Positions 59,466 through 64,000 of a DNA stretch of 64,000 bases are shown piece after piece (the first letter of the stretch is position 1; each line of letters begins with the position of its first letter). The notes under the pieces were generated by a model that was given only the letters and a program-made list of their open reading frames with translations, was not told where the DNA came from and did not search any database. Both the position numbers and the translations under genes were made by a program. Origin of the DNA: Paludibacteraceae bacterium (lineage in GTDB: Bacteria > Bacteroidota > Bacteroidia > Bacteroidales > Paludibacteraceae); assembly GCA_017471175.1 (NCBI GenBank), contig JAFUVS010000003.1, positions 62,001 to 126,000 on the forward strand. Direction: 5' to 3'.

Positions 59466-60505
59466 GGCTTTTGTGGTTTTTTATTGCGAATTAAAATACG
59501 AGCATATATTTCCTTGCCTCCAATAGAAAATCGCTTACCGTAATTAGGATTGTCTTCTACATATCGATCTATTCCTATTAACTCAAATTGCTCTGGATTG
59601 TATTTGTCCAAAAACGTGATAGGAACTCCCATAATTCCTTCAAAATTGCATGGAATATCTGATACTTTATTTACATTGATTGCATTATAAGTATCATAAA
59701 ATGGATATTCTTCAACTGAATAACACTTGAATAAATCTAACTCTTCGTGGCGTTTCTGAATATCTAAATTTGTAAACCAACATATATTTCCCATACTTCT
59801 CCATTTTTGCCCAGATTCATCTACCCAATAACGCGTTTCTCTGGGTTCAAAATAATCAGGCACTCGGAAAGACATATCCCCACTTTTATACCCTAACCAT
59901 AGTTCATTATCACGTATATACTTAAAAATCTCCTTATATGTTATCGCGTTTTGGTTCCCTAATACCAAAAAATGTTTCTTATATTGCATAATCAAAGCGA
60001 TAAACTCTCTAAACAAGGAAAAGGGAGGGTTAGTAACTACGATATCGGCTTGTTTTAGTAAGTCAATGCACTCTTTTGAACGAAAATCTCCATTTCCTTT
60101 CAAAATAGAAATAACATTTCTATCGTTTTGCATTAAGTACTTGACATCAGCAAGGTTTACGGCTCCATCGTTATTGTAATCCTGTACCTCTGTTATTTCT
60201 ACTTTGTATGCTATTTTCTTTGGTTCGTTTGTTGTCTCTCCAAAATCCAATAATAACTCATTCCCTAAAACCGGAGAACCATCGTAACAAGTGGCTATTA
60301 GTTTTTTGAGACCTAATAGATTAAAGTTGAGCGCAAAATACTTAAAGAAATTGCTCTCGTACGGATCATCACAGTTACATAATACTACCTTATCGCGAAA
60401 GTGTTGGCGATAATGTTTTAGTTCAAAAGAAATATCATCCAATTGAGTGTAAAACTCATCTTGTTTGGCATCTTTTGCTGCTGTTAGACTACCATTTTTT
60501 GCCAT
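59462..60505 (-). CDS. M.EcoRI-type adenine-specific DNA methyltransferase
   Basis: A 347-residue protein of the EcoRI methylase family. It opens with KNGSLTAAKDAKQDEFYTQLDDI, a family mark, and has the catalytic NPPF in DIVVTNPPFSLFREF (about 152-166) and GNQNAITYKEIF. ESNFFKYFALNF and the C-terminal GVPITFLDKYNPEQFELIG also fit. The expected reaction is N6-methylation of adenine. The gene is clearly more A/T-rich than the nuclease gene it overlaps by four bases, suggesting separate origins. EcoRI-like methylases next to HNH/DUF262 genes occur elsewhere; here it may protect host DNA from the partner nuclease or mark its target. Confidence 0.9.
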   Translation of the reverse strand: MAKNGSLTAAKDAKQDEFYTQLDDISFELKHYRQHFRDKVVLCNCDDPYESNFFKYFALNFNLLGLKKLIATCYDGSPVLGNELLLDFGETTNEPKKIAYKVEITEVQDYNNDGAVNLADVKYLMQNDRNVISILKGNGDFRSKECIDLLKQADIVVTNPPFSLFREFIALIMQYKKHFLVLGNQNAITYKEIFKYIRDNELWLGYKSGDMSFRVPDYFEPRETRYWVDESGQKWRSMGNICWFTNLDIQKRHEELDLFKCYSVEEYPFYDTYNAINVNKVSDIPCNFEGIMGVPITFLDKYNPEQFELIGIDRYVEDNPNYGKRFSIGGKEIYARILIRNKKPQKP

Positions 60506-60507
60506 AG

Positions 60508-60537
60508 ATTGATAGTTGTTTTGTGCATACTATCAAT
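60508..60537 (-). promoter_or_regulatory. Inverted repeat upstream of methylase start
   Basis: ATTGATAGT at 60508-60516 and ACTATCAAT at 60529-60537, 9-bp perfect arms around 12 bases, three bases before the methylase ATG. It could be an operator for control of the R-M-like unit or a hairpin covering the ribosome binding site. Confidence 0.55.
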
Positions 60538-60541
60538 CGTG

Positions 60542-60720
60542 GCGATAAGAAAAGTGCGAGTTTCTTATCGCGTACCAAGGCAACCCGGCAAGGAGACCTT
60601 TGTCAAACCTAAGAAACCCACACAAGTGTGAAGCATCATTATTGGTTTGACAAGGCATCCTATATACGGAAACCTTTACTAATTATTTGCTGTTTATCTC
60701 CTTAAACTTTGCCGGGTTTT
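60542..60720 (+). ncRNA. Candidate structured RNA beside the methylase gene
   Basis: Nested pairings, all visible by eye. GCGATAAGAAA/TTTCTTATCGC (60542-60552 with 60561-60571). A closing helix AACCCGGCAA/TTGCCGGGTT (60582-60591 with 60709-60718), stacked on GGAGA/TCTCC (60592-60596 with 60697-60701). An internal hairpin TTGTCAAACC/GGTTTGACAA (60600-60609 with 60644-60653) capped by CACAC/GTGTG (60619-60630). On the plus strand the closing helix ends in GGGTTTTT, as a terminator would. On the minus strand the same sequence would form the methylase leader. No coding frame is credible. It matches no riboswitch class I can recall; strand is uncertain. Confidence 0.45.
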
Positions 60721-61010
60721 TCGGTAAACGCGAAATAATAGTAATGCTTATTATTTTAATATGTTATAGCGCGACGCTTCGCGCTGTTTTATGTCTTTAT
60801 GTTATTTTCTCCTTTCTCGGAGTGCTCGGAAGCACCGCTCGGAGAGAGACGTGTATTTATTCCGCTGAGCGGATACTTTGGGCGATTTTTGTCTCTCGGT
60901 CATCGCTCGGTCTTGTGCCGCTCATCGCTCGGTTGGAGAAGCAAAGGACGAACAAGGGAGAACTATAGTTTCATTCTCCTGTTTTGCGTCTTGGAGAGGG
61001 AAGTGTATTT
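60721..61010. other. Noncoding stretch with several small hairpins
   Basis: Between the candidate RNA and the binding-protein stop. Contains AGCGCGA/TCGCGCT (60768-60785) followed by GTTTTAT, a possible terminator; GTGCT/AGCAC (60822-60835); the palindrome CCGCTGAGCGG (60862-60872); and CATCGCTCGGT twice (60901-60911 and 60923-60933). A 93-residue open frame across it has no protein-like features and is not called. Confidence 0.4.
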
Positions 61011-62150
61011 TTACTGCAACTGCTCAATAAATACCGGTTTCCAATCCATCCTATCGGGATAGAGAATAGAAATGAAGTCGCCCAAAATCTCCTCGGGATG
61101 AACCACACCGCGCTCCCAAAAGTCTTTCGCACCGGTAGGGGTACAACGGTGCTTCATGTTATATACCCGTCCCTCCTGAAATGCGCGGAACATAGTGTGT
61201 TGCGTGTCAATTTGCGCCAATTCATCCAATGAATTAGCATTCACGCCTACCCATACATCAGCGTCTGCAAAGTCCACCATCGCTTTTTCCAACGTCAGCG
61301 GAATACTCCCCTCGTGAGGGGTGTCCTCATACCGATACGATGCCCCTGCATCGTGAAACAGCCTGCCCAGAAACGTGTTACCGGCAGGTACGTACCACGT
61401 CCCGCGAAAGTCCTGACCGCTCATTATCGACGGCTTGTCCGTCACATCCCATTCTGCCACCTGCTTGCGCATCGCTTCATACGTGCTGCTTACTGATGCA
61501 AACACTTCATTCGCTTCCGATTCCTTATCCAAGAAAGCTCCAATCAAACGTATCCATTCGGCGCGAGCCAAAGGGTGCTCTTCCATCCATTCGTTGATAT
61601 ACAGTACGTTGATGCCCATCTTAGCCATCTGCGCGGACGTTACATCCCCTTGGGCATAAGTTGATACCATCATCACATCGGGGCGAACCAGTACCACGCG
61701 CTCCACATTCGGAGCCATCGCATCGCCAAGGTTAAGCGTCCCCTCTTCCACTCCTTTGGAGGTACTGAGGTCGGTATAGACCAATTCCGGGTTACATACG
61801 CCCACTATATCGCGTATTCCGTCTAACGCGTCCAAGAACCCTACGTGGGTACAAGAAGTCAGTCCAATCCGCTCCACCGGCACACGAATCACTGTCTTGC
61901 CTTCCATACGAGCCATCTCTTTGCTGTCCGATGTGTCGCGCGTCAGGTAGTATCGAGCCATCTCGTTGCCTTTCTCCCACGGCGAATAAATAACGGCTAT
62001 GCGGTACTGCGCAGAATCCGTCAACGCAAATCCGCTTGCATACTGATTGCCCTCTTGTGTAATAACATTGGCAGACCGCTTACCGCAGCCTGCCAATAGT
62101 ATTACTGAAATGACAATCAACAATAATTTCTGAAAATCGTTTTTCATCAA
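61011..62150 (-). CDS. BtuF/FecB-type substrate-binding lipoprotein
   Basis: A 379-residue periplasmic-binding lipoprotein for an ABC importer of cobalamin, haem or siderophores. The signal peptide ends LLAGC with the lipid Cys at about residue 22. Typical class III features: YRIAVIYSPWEKG, VPVERIGLTSCTHVGFLDALDGIRDIVGVCNP (first lobe), VVLVRPDVMMVSTY, then MGINVLYINEWMEEHPLARAEWIRLIGAFLDKE (linker and second lobe). The ligand cannot be chosen from sequence. No permease or ATPase gene is adjacent here, and I found no cobalamin riboswitch in the 45-bp gap upstream. Confidence 0.85.
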   Translation of the reverse strand: MMKNDFQKLLLIVISVILLAGCGKRSANVITQEGNQYASGFALTDSAQYRIAVIYSPWEKGNEMARYYLTRDTSDSKEMARMEGKTVIRVPVERIGLTSCTHVGFLDALDGIRDIVGVCNPELVYTDLSTSKGVEEGTLNLGDAMAPNVERVVLVRPDVMMVSTYAQGDVTSAQMAKMGINVLYINEWMEEHPLARAEWIRLIGAFLDKESEANEVFASVSSTYEAMRKQVAEWDVTDKPSIMSGQDFRGTWYVPAGNTFLGRLFHDAGASYRYEDTPHEGSIPLTLEKAMVDFADADVWVGVNANSLDELAQIDTQHTMFRAFQEGRVYNMKHRCTPTGAKDFWERGVVHPEEILGDFISILYPDRMDWKPVFIEQLQ

Positions 62151-62195
62151 TTACCCGTTGTCAATAAAAAAGAAATATTAACTCTTAACTATTAA

Positions 62196-63395
62196 CTATT
62201 TAAGCACGCCCAATCGTTTGCCTACTTTCACGAACGCGGCTATACCTTTGTCTAATTGTTCGCGTGTATGAGCGGCACTCAGTTGAACGCGGATACGAGC
62301 CTGACCTTGCGGTACGACGGGGTAGTAGAAACCGGTAACGTAGATGCCTTCTTGTTGCAAAGCAGCGGCAAACTCTTGGCTCAAACGAGCGTCATACAGC
62401 ATCACCGCGCAGATAGCAGATTGCGTGGGCTTGATGTCAAAGCCCGCAGCCGTCATCTTCTCCACGAAGTAGTCGGTGTTGGCGTGCAGTTTGTCTTGCA
62501 GCGTATTGTCGCGGGTCAGAAGCTCGAACGTCTTCAATGCCGCTGCGGCTACCATAGGAGGTATAGAGTTCGAGAACAGGTAAGGACGACTGCGCTGACG
62601 CAAAAGGTCGATGATCTCTTTCTTACCCGTCGTGAAACCGCCTACCGAGCCTCCGAAGGCTTTGCCCAACGTACCTGTCAGCACCTCGATCTTGCCGCGC
62701 AGGTTGTATTGTTCCGTTACGCCGTGTCCCGTCTTGCCCACTACGCCGGCGGAGTGGCTCTCGTCCACCATCACCATAGCGTTGTATTTTTGTGCTAGTT
62801 CATATATCTTGTCAAGCGGACATACATTGCCGTCCATTGAGAACACGCCGTCCGTGGCAATGATGCGGAAACGCTGTGCCTGAGCGGCTTGCAACTGCTT
62901 CTCCAAGTCTTCCATATCACCGTTCGCATAGCGGTAACGAACAGCCTTGCACAGACGTACACCATCGATAATCGAAGCGTGGTTCAACGCGTCCGAGATA
63001 ATCGCATCCTCGGCGGTCAGCAGCGGCTCAAACAATCCGCCGTTTGCATCGAAGCAGGCGGCATACAATATCGTATCCTCTGTGCCGAAGAAGTCCGAAA
63101 TAGCTTTCTCCAACATCTTGTGCGTATCCTGCGTACCGCAGATGAAACGCACCGAAGCCATTCCGTATCCGCGCTCGTCCATACGCTTCTTCGCAGCCTC
63201 AATCAATTCCTTGTTGTCTGCCAAACCGAGGTAGTTGTTGGCGCAGAAATTGATGACATCCACCGGACCGTTCTCGCCCTTTACTTGAATGGCGGACGAC
63301 TGCGGCGTAATAATCACGCGCTCGTTCTTGTACAATCCGTCATCCTTAATCTGTTGCAGAGTAGCCTGCAAATGCTTCTGAAAATCTTGATACAT
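62196..63395 (-). CDS. kbl: Glycine C-acetyltransferase (2-amino-3-ketobutyrate CoA ligase)
   Basis: PLP enzyme that splits 2-amino-3-ketobutyrate into glycine and acetyl-CoA in threonine degradation. At 399 residues it has the normal length. NFCANNYLGLADN, RFICGTQDTHKMLE, DGVFSMDGNVCPL, DESHSAG (PLP Asp and His) and GTLGKAFGGSVGGF (Schiff-base Lys at about 244) are all intact. A short-chain dehydrogenase follows upstream on the same strand. The usual partner, threonine dehydrogenase, is not in the window. A strong promoter lies about 45 bp upstream. Confidence 0.95.
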   Translation of the reverse strand: MYQDFQKHLQATLQQIKDDGLYKNERVIITPQSSAIQVKGENGPVDVINFCANNYLGLADNKELIEAAKKRMDERGYGMASVRFICGTQDTHKMLEKAISDFFGTEDTILYAACFDANGGLFEPLLTAEDAIISDALNHASIIDGVRLCKAVRYRYANGDMEDLEKQLQAAQAQRFRIIATDGVFSMDGNVCPLDKIYELAQKYNAMVMVDESHSAGVVGKTGHGVTEQYNLRGKIEVLTGTLGKAFGGSVGGFTTGKKEIIDLLRQRSRPYLFSNSIPPMVAAAALKTFELLTRDNTLQDKLHANTDYFVEKMTAAGFDIKPTQSAICAVMLYDARLSQEFAAALQQEGIYVTGFYYPVVPQGQARIRVQLSAAHTREQLDKGIAAFVKVGKRLGVLK

Positions 63396-63439
63396 AATTG
63401 TATAGTTTTTTAGGTTCGTTTATTACCTCTTTTGCGCTG

Positions 63440-63471
63440 CAAAATTACGGCAACTATCCTTTTCACGCAAA
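63440..63471 (-). promoter_or_regulatory. kbl promoter
   Basis: Minus-strand TAATTTTG at 63447-63440 with TTTG at 63471-63468 and a 20-bp gap, an exact match to the Bacteroidetes consensus. The leader would be about 40 bases. It lies between the stop of the SDR gene and kbl, so kbl need not depend on read-through from the SDR gene. Confidence 0.75.
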
Positions 63472-63486
63472 ATTTTTTTACGTTTT

Positions 63487-64000
63487 TTATTTCTGATACT
63501 TACCCACTTTGCGATACACCACTTTCATCAGCCAATCCGGCGTATGACGCAGCAGCGGCGTGGCAAGCCAATTCAGTACCCCCGGCGTGTCGCTCTTTTT
63601 GCCCCTGAATAGGTCTTTCAACGCCCTGCGAACCAACCTCTCCGGCGTTATGCTCACGTGTAAACGAACAGCTATCCTCCGCCAACGAGGCGACAGCCCG
63701 AACAAAGCCGTATCCACGGCACCCGGAGCCATCACCGTCACCTGCACCCCTTTCGGACGCAATTCATAGTACAACGCCTTCGAGAAATTGTAGATAAACG
63801 CCTTCGTGGCATTATATGTCTGTATCCCAGGCATCGCCATCCAAGCGGACATAGAAGACATGTTCAAGATATATCCGCTCCCGCGCCGAGCCATCTGCTC
63901 TCCGTACAAACGGCATAGTTTCGCCACTGTCACCACGTGCAGATTCAGCATCAACTCGATCCGCTGCATCGAGGTCTCTATATACGGATTGAAGAAGAAC
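63487..64000 (-). CDS. Short-chain dehydrogenase, 5' end outside window
   Basis: The frame continues to the window edge; the first visible residues FFFNPYIETSMQRIELML precede an internal Met at 63969 and fit the region after the NNAG motif, so the cofactor-binding N-terminus is beyond the window. Visible SDR features are NMSSMSAWMAMPG (catalytic Ser) and TYNATKAFIYNFSKALYYEL (Tyr and Lys as YNATK), then VMAPGAVDT. The C-terminal part (RRALKDLFRGKKSDTPGVLNWLATPLLRHTPDWLMKVVY) is typical of the membrane-associated SDR group acting on lipids or ketones. Substrate unknown. Confidence 0.85.
   Translation of the reverse strand, partial: FFFNPYIETSMQRIELMLNLHVVTVAKLCRLYGEQMARRGSGYILNMSSMSAWMAMPGIQTYNATKAFIYNFSKALYYELRPKGVQVTVMAPGAVDTALFGLSPRWRRIAVRLHVSITPERLVRRALKDLFRGKKSDTPGVLNWLATPLLRHTPDWLMKVVYRKVGKYQK

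Noticed and set aside
60542..60720. Retron msr-msd RNA
   Set aside because: No reverse transcriptase gene is present nearby and the required priming guanosine context could not be identified.
60687..60968. 93-codon plus-strand frame
   Set aside because: Low-complexity hydrophobic start followed by sequence full of small hairpins, with no family resemblance and no plausible start signal.
62151..62195. Cobalamin riboswitch before the BtuF-like gene
   Set aside because: The gap is only 45 bp and shows no B12 box or other conserved element. The structured region at 60.5 kb is downstream of that gene, not upstream.
1..64000. tRNA or rRNA genes
   Set aside because: I scanned gene-free gaps for the TpsiC-arm GGTTCGA context and acceptor pairing and found none. 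Short or unusual tRNAs could still be missed without a covariance search.

Overview
The window comes from a member of the Bacteroidales (Bacteroidota). Signs are type IX secretion/gliding genes (sprA, gldB), secreted proteins with a shared short C-terminal motif of the form NGxxxIxRNGxxYDxTGxxx, BspA-type leucine-rich repeats, an M6 protease, and promoters of the Bacteroidetes type (TTTG, 19-21 bp, TAnnTTTG). I cannot name the genus. No rRNA, tRNA or CRISPR array was found.

Layout. 1-20.3 kb: a giant secreted Ig-repeat protein (5' end outside the window), a 48-residue peptide gene, a small secreted protein, ruvA, sprA, a NadR-like kinase, a sugar-phosphate transferase and an M6 metalloprotease. 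20.4-21.9 kb: an IS110-family element whose leader has the size and position expected of a bridge RNA. 21.9-25.3 kb: a BspA-like surface protein, a large nested inverted repeat, a ParE-type toxin-antitoxin pair and a small unknown gene behind eight 11-bp tandem repeats. 25.6-28.6 kb: trmN6 and uvrB. 28.6-38.8 kb: one co-directional glycan cluster (membrane glycosyltransferase-like protein, GT4, FemAB/GNAT-like transferase, acyl carrier protein, SDR reductase, two hexapeptide acyltransferases, NodB deacetylase, KAS III, DUF354, WecB epimerase), followed by mnmE and aroB. 41.2-43.4 kb: gldB and a LolD-like ABC ATPase carrying a repeat insertion.

43.4-57.5 kb is a cryptic, phage-derived block read mostly on the minus strand. 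It holds a possible small terminase gene, large terminase, DUF5053, a tail-completion-like protein, a tape measure protein and a large tail-like protein. I see no portal, capsid, protease, integrase or lysis gene. It is interrupted by small regulatory or addiction modules: DUF4160/DUF2442-HTH, a DUF4143-type ATPase, HigBA and HicAB, most with a visible promoter and several with symmetric operator-like sites. 57.6-61 kb: a truncated ATPase pseudogene, then a restriction-modification-like pair (DUF262-HNH nuclease and M.EcoRI-type adenine methylase) behind a highly structured noncoding region. 61-64 kb: a BtuF-like binding lipoprotein, kbl, and an SDR cut by the window end.

Most unusual signals: the acyl-carrier mini-pathway inside the glycan cluster; a short dispersed repeat (core ATGCGGGCGAGGACGACCGC) found in frame inside unrelated genes; the candidate structured RNA beside the R-M pair; 33-bp-phased repeats in front of two ATPase genes; and the IS110 leader RNA. 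All functional statements rest on recognised motifs and context read by eye. No database search or folding program was run.
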